From positions 576,432 to 617,030 of the forward strand of contig NW_014577103.1 of assembly GCF_000485595.1 (NCBI RefSeq): a stretch of 40,599 nt of DNA. The letters are read 5' to 3'. Of this stretch, positions 1 to 8,960 are shown piece by piece. Under the pieces are notes generated by a model. The model was given only the letters and a program-made list of their open reading frames with translations. It had not been told where the DNA came from and did not search any database. A program made the position numbers and the translations under genes. The DNA comes from Priapulus caudatus (lineage: Eukaryota > Priapulida > Priapulimorpha > Priapulimorphida > Priapulidae). Each line of letters opens with the position of its first letter. Within the stretch, counting starts at the first letter, position 1.

Positions 1-457
1 AATGAGAGGCAAACCTCTGGGAAATTCGCGGCATAGCCCAGCCTATAGTATTCTGTGGCAAATGCATACTTTTCTGAAGACTCTGCATCAATGAAATGTG
101 AAAATGTCATTAGCAAAATCGATATGTAGATATTTTTCATCTATTACACTCATAATGCTACCTCAGTAATGAGTTCCTTCTCCGCCCTCTATAGATAAGA
201 AGCATTTTCAATTATGAGCTTTCAGAACGTCCTATACGACACGGCGACATCTTATATTCTACATCTTATCTTCAAAGCTGGGCGTTAAGAGGACTTTCTA
301 CTGGCCGGTAACACCTTAATTCATTAGCCATCTCTAGAGACGCCGTAACGAACAATATGATCTCAACTGCAGCAACGCCATCTACTGGGAAGCAGCATCT
401 ATACAGCGCTGCAGCATCACACCGCCCCACCCCACACCGCTATGTTTGGCTCATATA
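1..457. other. Unique AT-rich DNA, no gene seen
   Basis: No long open frame, RNA gene or repeat was recognised. Stop codons are frequent in all frames. Confidence 0.5.
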
Positions 458-682
458 TAGGGTCTATGTACCCCAGGGTACTGCCGGAACGTACCCTGGG
501 TACAGTCCGGTATACCGGAACGTACCCTGGTAACTATCTGATATGGTTAGGGTTAGGGTTAGGGTTAGGGAGTAGGCGTAGGCGACTCCCTAGACTCGTT
601 AGTGGAGTAGGCGAGGTACGGTCCGGCATATTAGATAGTACCAGGGTACGTTCCGGCAGTACCCTGAGGGACATAGACCCTC
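458..682. repeat. Foldback (inverted repeat) enclosing a telomere-like core
   Basis: The left arm (458-543) and right arm (629-682) are inverted copies. Both carry the block AGGGTACTGCCGGAACGTAC, preceded by GGGTCTATG and followed by a TACTATCT-like end. The left arm holds an extra ~31-bp duplication of the CCGGAACGTACCCTGG part. The interior contains four TTAGGG hexamers and a short GTAGGCG-rich spacer. No transposase frame is present, so this is either a non-autonomous foldback element or a rearranged interstitial telomeric site. Confidence 0.75.
545..570 (+). repeat. Interstitial telomere-like (TTAGGG)4
   Basis: Four perfect tandem TTAGGG hexamers preceded by GG. This is the canonical metazoan telomere unit, here internal to the scaffold and at the centre of an inverted repeat. 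The G-rich strand could form a quadruplex with its four GGG runs. Confidence 0.9.
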
Positions 683-1099
683 TCAGCCTATGTTTGACAA
701 CCGAGCCCCAGTCCGGCGTGGCATTCTCAGCACAGCAGAGACAGGAGGCGAGAAGTAAATGTCAAAGCAGCACGGCGCCGGCACTCGCTGTCGCAGTGAA
801 TCTACGCGCGCCGTATAATGCGAGCCTCTCATAGCTCAGCCGTGTACAGTAGCCTGCCTACATGCACGTGCTGGTGCGGCCGGAGGAGGCATAGACGTAC
901 GAGTTCATGGCGAAGCAATACGTATCGATGTATGGATTTATCCTCAATGCTAATCGTAACCGTCGCCATCAAATCTCTTTGTCACTATTGCGACCTATGC
1001 CACCATAGTTACCATTGCTACAATTCCTACAAAAAGAACCACAGCTACTATTGCAACAATTGCTTCCGCTGATACTATTTTGGCGATCATGCTGTCATT
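683..1099. other. Unique DNA with a degenerate ACCATTGCTAC repeat
   Basis: From about 960 to 1100 the sequence repeats loose CATTGCTAC-like words (CACTATTGCGAC, ACCATTGCTACAATTCCTAC). The same theme continues after the foldback element at 1541-1590, so the element has split a simple repeat. Short plus-strand open frames at 442-834 and 818-1072 have no recognisable protein character. Confidence 0.45.
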
Positions 1100-1532
1100 G
1101 CTACTAATCACAGGCACTTGAAGCGCTTCAATAAAATATAATGCTAACTAAATACGAAATCTATGTACTACCAACTTCTTAATGTTTCTATACTCTCTTT
1201 CACCTATTATTGCCGACAGTTTTCTGTAAATTCCGTCGAAATCCTACGTGCAACGCTACGAAAATCCTACGCTGCCAGCCGCCATTGCTTTCGCGGCTCC
1301 ACTGTTGCACGCTTACACTAATAATTATAGTGTTATATATATATACAGCTGGCAGCATAGGATTTTGGTAGCGTTGCACGTAGGATTCGGACGGAATTTA
1401 CAGGAAACTGTCGGCAATAATAGGTGAAAGAGAGTATAGAAACATTAAGAAGTTGGTATAGCTAGTACATAGATTTCGTATTTAGTTAGCATTATATTTT
1501 ATTGAAACGCTTCAAGTGCCTGTGGCTACTAA
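1100..1532. mobile_element. Foldback, hAT-like non-autonomous transposon with 8-bp target duplication
   Basis: Two long inverted arms, about 1109-1279 and 1348-1524, match over about 170 bp with few differences. The outer ends read CACAGGCACTTGAAGC and its complement; the inner ends read GCTGCCAGC and GCTGGCAGC. The 68-bp loop (1280-1347) includes a short TA run. The 8-mer GCTACTAA occurs at 1100-1107 and again at 1525-1532, directly outside the arms, as expected for a target-site duplication. Eight-bp duplications are typical of the hAT superfamily; P elements are another possibility. There is no transposase coding, so movement would need an enzyme supplied from elsewhere. Confidence 0.8.
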
Positions 1533-3721
1533 GTAGTAATGATATCATTGCTACCATTGCTACCATTGCTACGTACCATACTTACCATTTTACCATCATG
1601 TAACTCAACAACCACTACTATCAAAAGAAAAGTGGAACCGCATCCGGAGCAAGGGGAGGAGCCCGGGCATTTGGAGTCTTAATGCGTTTCATGCGAGAGC
1701 AGTACGTTGATGACGCGCACAGTTGCTAATGTACGAAAACAGTCTATAAGTATAACGTCATCATATTTATAGTGTCATTATTATGGGCCACAGCTAGTGA
1801 CATCTCCCTACGTTCGAACGCCGTAATCAACCGCCATGTCAATATATCCGAGCGCAAGCATATGTCAACAACCCCAACCAACATCCATGTACCCAATTAT
1901 CATATTATTATTAATTTGGAAACGTCCACTGGATACCACATTATTAGAAATAATCATATATAGATTCTGGCAGTTGCGTCAACTAGCGTGCCACTACGCG
2001 GTCGCTGTGTGGTGGAGTAATGCTGCGCCAATGATATATTACCACAATATAGAAAGAGATTTTATATCTACGTTTGCGTGATATACCCACTGACGAGTGG
2101 ATTACATAATACTGCCATGCCCCTTTGTAGCGCGACGTACAACCGCTGTGAGCATAATAATTAGTGTGATGCTGTCAAACACAACACAGCATGCGATCAA
2201 CAGAAGGATTTGTACACGAATCACTCTAAATGCCACCTAGCGAGACGTAGTCGAATAAGAATTCATCACTGATATAATAATACTAAAATTGATGGTCCTT
2301 CTCCCACCGACCTTCTCCGAACAGGTTTTTTTTCTCTGAGTCATTCCGAGCAAACACCACACCTGCCATGATATGATCGGTTCGTATAGTTCGTATAGGT
2401 TCTTTTTTTGGGTATTCCGCACATTTCGACAGTAATTATAGTTTCTGAAAACTTTTATTCTAGAAGGTGGCTCTATAGTACGGGAAAATTACTGAATGTA
2501 GAGGGCCGTAAATGCAGACATGGCTGTAACTATAGATATATATAAACAAACACACGTGCCTGTATATTTCTATGATGTAACACGGCAATACTGAGGAGGC
2601 ATAGCATTAACAGGCAGTTTTAGTGAGAATATCGTAGACCACAGTAGTGAAAAAAAAAATATATATAGTTTGCATTGTGCTGACAAATGATGTGAAAATG
2701 TACTCTATTCCCAATATTATAATTCGAATTACGCAAGCGAAATCGGGAGAGAAACAAAACTGTGATCACTTGAGAACGAGAAAAAAACATCGACACCTTT
2801 ACTGCAGATAAAAAAAGGTTACGTGATTATACCGACTAGCGGCCCGAAACTTCCGCTTGATAAAATTTGCAGATTTTTCTCCCGAACTACATTCACTTAC
2901 AGATTTCATTTCTAGCTGTCGTTTTGTACATAAATTTGTGGACAGGCTCACACAAATACGATTATAACCGTGTATTGAAAATGCGTACGCAATAATCGCG
3001 TTTAATATCTTGTCATAGAAAATATCTATCTGTATGGAAGCAGAATGTATTTCACGGGTAAAACTTACTTTGGCAGAGTCAACGCACTGTGCTAGCTAAT
3101 ATGAATGGCTATTGTTAATCTATTATTAAATATATAACATTCTATTATATTATATATTATATTATTTTTTATTATTATATTAGTCAATTGTAATTATAGC
3201 TATAATGGCGAACATATATCGTGGTTTCGTACATTAGTTCGTTAGAAAAGGCCATGAGTACTGAAGATAAGTAAAGAAGTACTGAAGTGATGATGCATGA
3301 TGAAGGCTGTATCGTGATTGTGCGTACACGCTGATAAACGGTATTGGGTGAACCGTAAAATCGATGTATTTCTTACTCCGTATATGTATCATTAGCGCGA
3401 TAGAAAGCGTATTTTGCAGCGTCATTCCATATACTGTTTATATTCGTCTCCTCGTCTTATCAAATATTTCGTTACGCATTCGATCAATTATATCAGGACC
3501 ACAGCGCTAGCAAAATAATTTACTCACTGTGCCGGTGAAGGCGAGAAATAATTTAATTAGGAAATACATATTCTCGCTTGTAGCCTGCTCTCGGGCTGCG
3601 ATTCCAGCGGCTCTGCGCGGGGAGCGCGCATTCTAGTGACGAAAACACGAAATGTTGCGAAAGAAGAGCGACCGGAATGGGGATGACGATGATCACAACT
3701 GGAGAGGTATACATAAATACA
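1533..3721. other. Unique AT-rich DNA, no gene seen
   Basis: About 2.2 kb without a convincing exon. A few frames of 60-80 codons occur (1772-1963 and 1836-2081 on plus, 2237-2422 and 3234-3425 on minus), but they look like random AT-rich translation. An (ATT/TAT)-rich run lies at 3122-3182. The stretch 3580-3690 is relatively CG-rich, with no motif I can name. Confidence 0.45.
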
Positions 3722-3881
3722 GAAGTGAATAATAATAGATGTTATCACCATAGATATTATCAGGAGTGAATAATAATAGATAATATGTAGTATAATAAGA
3801 TATATATAATAAGATAATAGAATTTATTATTATTCACTCCTGATATTATCACTATAGATATTATCTACTATTATTCACTCC
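3722..3881. mobile_element. Palindromic MITE-like hairpin, TATCAGGAGTG family
   Basis: The arm at 3722-3787 is the inverted counterpart of 3822-3881. Both contain ATATTATCAGGAGTGAATAA (or its complement) and a second copy of GTGAATAATA-type sequence about 40 bp further out. The centre is TA-rich. Without coding capacity, and with related hairpins elsewhere in the window (5993-6068 and its copies, 38336-38420), it fits a small inverted-repeat element family. Confidence 0.7.
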
Positions 3882-4263
3882 TTATATATACACATGTATA
3901 GATGTATGATATAGGCGAGATATAGCTGTGTGATTATGAGATATTTTCTACCGTCTGCTGCTACAAGCACGGATACTATAGCACAATCGACACAGATGTC
4001 TTCAGCGAACAGACAGGATGCTATAATAATGTCGACATGGCAGAGTGAGCAGGCCCCGCCCTATCATTCGTTGCAAGTCGTCCAGACTAATTTGCACATG
4101 GCCGGCCTAGTCGTTAACAGAACGGATGCGAGTAGCAGATTCTTCTATCAATTAGTATAATTAGTACAATTAGTATAAATTTATTCAGAGGAAGTTTTTC
4201 GCGCGAGAAATTGCTGAGCTGCCAAAACGCGATCATGTTGTTAACAATGGCGAATTAACACCT
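3882..4263. other. Unique DNA, no supported gene
   Basis: A plus-strand frame at 3930-4160 (76 codons) begins near ATGATTATGAG but has no recognisable family, splice context or polyadenylation signal. The region then passes into the CA/CG tract. Confidence 0.35.
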
Positions 4264-4722
4264 CGCACACGCGCACGCACGCACGCACACACGCACGCGC
4301 GCGCGATAACACACACACACAACACCCACACGCACACACACACACACACCACAAACACGCCCGCACGCGCGGCACCACCAACCACACACACACAGACACA
4401 CACACAACACACACACACCACACACCACACGCACACGCAACGCACGCCGCACGAACGCGCGCCCACACACGACGCCACGCACGCACGACGCACGCACGCA
4501 CCGCCGCAAAACACACAACGCGCTGCGCACACACATACGGAAGCACACACCACGCACGCACACGCACGCGCGCCCAGCAGAAAACGCGCGCACACACACA
4601 CACGCACGCACGCACGACACACACCGCGCGCACACACCACACGCGCGCACACAACACGATACGGACACACACACGCGCGCACGCGCACACGCGCACGCCA
4701 CGCACGCGCGCACACACACACA
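4264..4722. repeat. Alternating CA/CG low-complexity tract
   Basis: About 460 bp of almost unbroken alternating pyrimidine-purine sequence on the plus strand, mostly CACA, CGCA and CGCG. Three overlapping minus-strand frames of 154-162 codons translate it into Cys/Val/Arg-rich strings. This is what stop-free GT/GC repeats give in every frame, so no protein is called. Such sequence is favourable for Z-DNA. Confidence 0.9.
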
Positions 4723-5008
4723 GCGACTATACTTTATTCTCTGGACATTGCACCAGAGTTTTTTACTCGAGCCTTATTCTCGACTGTATCTTCATTGCAA
4801 AATGCATACACGGATTCTCCGAGAAAATTGGATATCACGAGAAAATGATACTTGTATTCCGCAAAAGGCCCAAAAGGGATGCATGGTTTTCCTTGACCAT
4901 TCAAAATTCGGCCGAACCTTTCGCACGCGCTCATATTGACACTGCAAGAGGGCAAAGTTGAATCGCTCCGTGAGTTGAATTGCTCGAGCCCTAGAGAATA
5001 TCCTGGAC

Positions 5009-5009
<1 letters not shown>
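4723..5009. other. Unique DNA between low-complexity tracts
   Basis: Short open frames exist on both strands (4748-4939 plus, 4734-4955 minus) and overlap each other almost completely. Neither shows a recognisable motif. Confidence 0.4.
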
Positions 5010-5039
<30 letters not shown>

Positions 5040-5080
5040 ATATATATATATATATTATATATATATTCATGTATATATAT
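5010..5080. repeat. (TA)n microsatellite
   Basis: Interrupted TA dinucleotide run immediately before the first copy of the composite unit. Confidence 0.9.
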
Positions 5081-5654
5081 ATATAGAAGAAAGCTATATA
5101 TATAGATCGAGAGGAAAATCGCTACAAGGATCTTTCCGAGACGACGCGTGCTCCTCTCAAAGCGACAAACGAACGCTCAGATGTGTAAAGCTTATGGGCT
5201 TCGTTACGCGCGATCTGATTACTATTAGTGAGATGTCGACGGGGGGGGGTGCGACGCTGCGGTGACACGCCACGTACTACTGCTCTGGTGGAAACGCTTG
5301 CGTCAGCGACACTCCGCAGCGGACGAGAACGAGAAAATTGCATCATCGAGGAGCATCGCCAAGTGGGGCGATCTGCCTCGAGCAACTATTCTTCTGGTAT
5401 ATTTCACTCGTCGTCGACACCGGCGAAAACACGATATCCGGCGCTTCCTCGCCATAGTCGATTGTCGTCGTCGTCATCGCTAACCACTGTCGTCATCCTC
5501 GTCGAGTTAGCGCGTATAATAAATCGTTAATGTCATCATCCGTCAGAGACATATCGCTCAACGTCGATCATCATGGGTCGGTGGACGATGATGTCGTTCG
5601 TCGATGAGCGCGTCTCGTGCGTTGGTCGTCGTGGTCGGATGGACGGTCGTCGAT

Positions 5655-5775
5655 CAACGTCCCGATCATCATCATCATCATCATCATCGTCGTCATCATC
5701 GTCGGCATCGTAATCGTCAATGTCCTCTCGTCAGAAAAAACATTCGCCAACGTCGTCATCGATAACGTCATCGAC
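5655..5775. repeat. (TCA/TCG)n trinucleotide tract, copy 1
   Basis: Loose CATCGTCGTCATCATCG repeat. It gives Asp-, Met- or Ser-rich shadows in different frames and is not taken as coding. Equivalent tracts lie at about 9325-9640 and 12318-12445. Confidence 0.85.
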
Positions 5776-5992
5776 GTCGACGTCGTGAGGTGACCGACCA
5801 TCGTCAACGTCGGCCACCGTCTCGGCGACAGCAGGTCAAGCGCCTGTAGTGCACATCGCCATAGTTACAAACTGAGCGCACGAGACGCAATTTAGAACGT
5901 TTCGAGCACAGTTCTCACCCTGTCCGTGCGGAGTATGTCATCCTTACCCCCACCCACTGCCGATTACAGGGGCCGAATATCGGGACACACAC

Positions 5993-6068
5993 GATCAGGA
6001 GTGTGTATAATATAGATTATAACTATAAATCTATATATTGTTAATCTGTGTTATACACTGCTGATACG
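5993..6068. repeat. Hairpin in copy 1, related to the TATCAGGAGTG family
   Basis: GATCAGGAGTGTGTATAA at the left is mirrored by TTATACACTGCTGATAC at the right, and AGATTA/TAATCT pair internally. Equivalent hairpins are at 9847-9920 and 12644-12718. The end motif resembles those of the elements at 3722-3881 and 38336-38420. Confidence 0.6.
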
Positions 6069-6237
6069 GTGAGGCGCGCACCTACTACATATAGCGGCTG
6101 TGTATATAGATTATCGTATATGACCATTATGACCCCCCATGACAGCGTATGTATATATATGCCGACTTCACTACGTCAGGAGCGTAATAAATGCCTTGTC
6201 GGCTGGTGAGTAGTCGTCCTCATCGACGACTTGTGCT

Positions 6238-6350
6238 GTGTGAGTGTGTGAGTGTGTGTGAGAGTGTGTGTGCGTGTGCGTGTGTGTGTGTGTGTGGCGT
6301 GCGTGCGTGCGTGGCGTGCGTGCGTGCGTGCGTGCGTGTGCGTGTGCGTG
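6238..6350. repeat. GT/GC alternating tract, copy 1
   Basis: GTGTGAGT passing into GTGCGTGC repeats. The equivalents in copies 2 (about 10095-10225) and 3 (about 12885-13000) differ mostly by single-base indels. Confidence 0.85.
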
Positions 6351-6351
6351 T

Positions 6352-6519
6352 GCTGTTGCTGCTGGTGTGCTGTTGTTGTTGTTGCTGCTGCTGCTTTGCT
6401 GCTGCTGCTGTTGTTGTATTGTTGTTGCTGCTGCTGCTTTGGCTACTGTGCTGCTGCTGCTGCCGCTGCTGCCGCGCTGCTACTGGCTGCTACGTACTGC
6501 TGATGTAGGTTGTTGTGTG

Positions 6520-6552
<33 letters not shown>

Positions 6553-6635
6553 GCTACTGCTGCTGCTGCTACTGCCTGCTGTAGTTGTTGCTGCCTGATG
6601 ATGCTGCTGCTGCTGCTGCTACTGTCTACCAAACT
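6352..6635. repeat. (CTG)n trinucleotide tract, copy 1
   Basis: Interrupted CTG/TTG repeats. They read as poly-Leu, poly-Cys or poly-Ala on plus and Gln/Ser/Ala on minus. No promoter or conserved flank supports translation. Equivalents at about 10225-10545 and 12998-13275. Confidence 0.9.
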
Positions 6636-7439
6636 ACTGCTGATTACGTAATGAAAGTGATCGACTTCCGAATGAAGAGAGTCGAATATTCTCAAGGTTC
6701 GATATCGCGTGTCTGTGTATCATTGCAGAATAAAACACGACGCTACTGCACGCACAACCAGCGGCACTTATATACCTGACAGAACTATATGTTCATCTAA
6801 GCGTAAATATACGTTTCAATGCGGAAACGCGTAACTGCTCGCGACTAAACGCTCTTTCACTGAGTAATTACCGCGTTCACCTTTCTACAGCAATATCAAT
6901 CCTATCGCCGGATATCGCCAGAAAGGCCAAGTGGTCGTTTGGCTCGTGATCCGTATGGCCTGTGCCGTCGCTGGAATGACGCTCTCGACGGCAATTACTT
7001 GAGTCATGTAGCACTTCTATACCAATCGTTCGGGCCCCTTCAGGATCGTCGCCGAGTAGGTGGGTTGCAATAACGGAGACCGATACAGGACGGCGCAGCC
7101 GACGGGTGGTAGCAAACTCCACGACAGATGGCGCTCTCGCTCTCGCTCAATTCACCTGAGTATACTGAGTATCCTGAGTGTACGAAAGGCACTGCTTGCA
7201 GTTTTGGGGTGATAGTAATTCTTTGACTGAGACGGTGGCTTATTCGGATCGAGATTAATCTCGAGTACAGAAAACTTAGGCCAATTTCTATTTTTTCATT
7301 TTTTTAACACAGGAAGTAAATACGATAATAAATTGCGGTCCAATTACTACCGCTAGATGCGCCTAGACATAGAAGCCCTATCAAATGCTGGGTGGTGGCT
7401 CAACGGTACAAGCTAGTATTGAATGCCGGCAGTAACTGA

Positions 7440-7441
<2 letters not shown>

Positions 7442-7489
<48 letters not shown>
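7442..7489. repeat. (TA)n microsatellite in copy 1
   Basis: Perfect TA run between the TGGCTCAACGGTACAAGC segment and the ACGTTGCGAGTC segment. Equivalents are at about 11815-11861 (interrupted) and 14083-14131. Confidence 0.95.
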
Positions 7490-8143
7490 CGTTGCGAGTC
7501 AAGCAAGTTAACAAAGTCGCGAGTTAAGAAAATCCTTAACCCTTCAAGTGCAACTATAAGGAGTGAGTTTGTTCTGCCGTGTAGACACCCGCATTTGCCT
7601 TATTGCTAAAGGCTTTTTATATCTTCGAAAAGGCTTGGTATTAGCCTAATCTACTCGTTGATTCAGCGAATTTGGCTGTTGAATTAATTCATCACAGAAG
7701 CTAGTAGGTACAGATAATTGGATTTCGCCACGCAATAACTATACAGTAGTGCGAAACATCTAGCCTACAATACTCGGTCTCAAATGATAATTGGGTCGCG
7801 AAAGCATCAAACGAAATTCGCCTTCCACATCCCGAACGGATAATATAGGCCTAGCTATTTTACAGACAATGTTTCTTGTACGACGCATGCGTGCATCTCT
7901 CGTGCTATCATTATGACACTAAATCCCTAGAGCTTTGCTCGCCACACTGTCCGTTTCATTTATGAGAGTACAGGACAGGCTATAATCCGTGCTCCCGCGC
8001 ACGCGCTCCTACCTAGAACCTATCGCTCGTAAAAATTACACACTGATAGTTCAGCAAACGCGATGCGCATTTGGTTATAAATTTCGCGCAGAGCGATCAC
8101 GCGGTGAATGAGAAAAAAATCGCTGTCTTGATTACGCAATCGT

Positions 8144-8155
8144 CGCGCATGCGCA
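8144..8155. promoter_or_regulatory. NRF-1-like palindromic site, copy 1
   Basis: CGCGCATGCGCA matches the NRF-1 consensus YGCGCAYGCGCR exactly. It sits in a locally CpG-rich stretch (about 7970-8300) in otherwise AT-rich DNA, as at many animal promoters. An identical site is kept in copy 3. No convincing downstream first exon was found, so promoter activity is only inferred. Confidence 0.4.
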
Positions 8156-8843
8156 CATAATTCGTACGCAAAACCGCTCTGGCGGGAAATTATCCGCAAA
8201 ACGCATCACTTCTGCGAAGAAGGGCGAAGGAAAGCTACCGCACGGGGGCGCTCTGCAGGCGATTAAATGTCGAATCGCGCTAGCAGGTTCTCTTGAATCA
8301 GCCAATCGGCGTTGGGTGCGGTGAAATAACTATATCTTCGGCCTATGTCTACAGACATTTTATTTTTTTATTTTTCAAAGAAGATACGCTGCACAGGATT
8401 TTTAGGTATTATCGAAAATTTTCTCGTTTCGCTAGAGTGGCTGGTTCTTTCCGTGTGCGTTTGTTTGGCGCCAAGACTACAGTCCGGCGTTAAACACAAT
8501 ATTCATTGTCCGTTTTCGAGTGTTTCGCTAAAATCTTCTTTACGAAATAAAATTCTGAAAGAACATTTTAGTTACCAAAATATATGTTACGCCTTGCAAT
8601 GCAAAATCAGCGAATGACATTGTGATTTTTTCAAAATAACTCGTGCTGATTTATGCGAGTTATAAGCTTAGTGTGTTCGCCAATGAAAAATTATTTCCCG
8701 CTGTAGTGTTAGCAAAGCGCAAATGGTGTTAGCGACGACGTGTCGCGGCGTGATGAATAATGGTTATAAATGATACCTCGATTCCACGAACCTCCGAATG
8801 CGTGAGGGCGAGAGACATATGGGCAAGATATATGACCAGAGTT

Positions 8844-8960
8844 GAGTGAGTGAGTGAGTGAGTGAGTGAGTGAGTGAGTGAGTGAGTGAGTGAGTGAGTG
8901 AGTGAGTGAGTGAGTAAGTGAGGGAGTGAGTGAGTGAGTGAGTGAGTGAGTGAGTGAGTG
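8844..8960. repeat. (GAGT)n tetranucleotide array, end of copy 1
   Basis: Nearly perfect GAGT repeats ending exactly where the second copy of the unit begins (ATATATAGAAGAAATAT). Confidence 0.95.

Larger units (their letters stand above)
5081..8960. repeat. Composite tandem unit, copy 1 (about 3.88 kb, complete)
   Basis: Starts at ATATAGAAGAAAGC and ends with the GAGT array. Internal order: a GATCGAGAGGAAAATC block; a G8 run near 5240; TCATCG-type trinucleotides (about 5655-5775); a conserved segment with GCGACAGCAGGTCAAGCGCC; a hairpin (5993-6068); a GTGTGC tract (about 6238-6350); CTG repeats (about 6352-6635); a unique segment; a (TA)n run (7442-7489); an AT-rich block; a CpG-rich block with an NRF-1-like site; and the (GAGT)n end. 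The same order recurs at 8961 and after the gap at 12308. No intact gene was recognised inside. Confidence 0.9.

Noticed and set aside
4233-4721. Three minus-strand frames of 154-162 codons, Cys-rich
   Set aside because: All three frames are open at once because GT/GC repeats contain no stops; composition is purely that of the repeat.
7385-7435. Pol III A-box-like TGGCTCAACGG in the repeat unit
   Set aside because: No B box at a suitable distance; likely chance.
8345-8617. 90-codon plus frame after the CpG patch in copy 1
   Set aside because: Copy 3 breaks the frame with single-base indels, so there is no sign of coding constraint.
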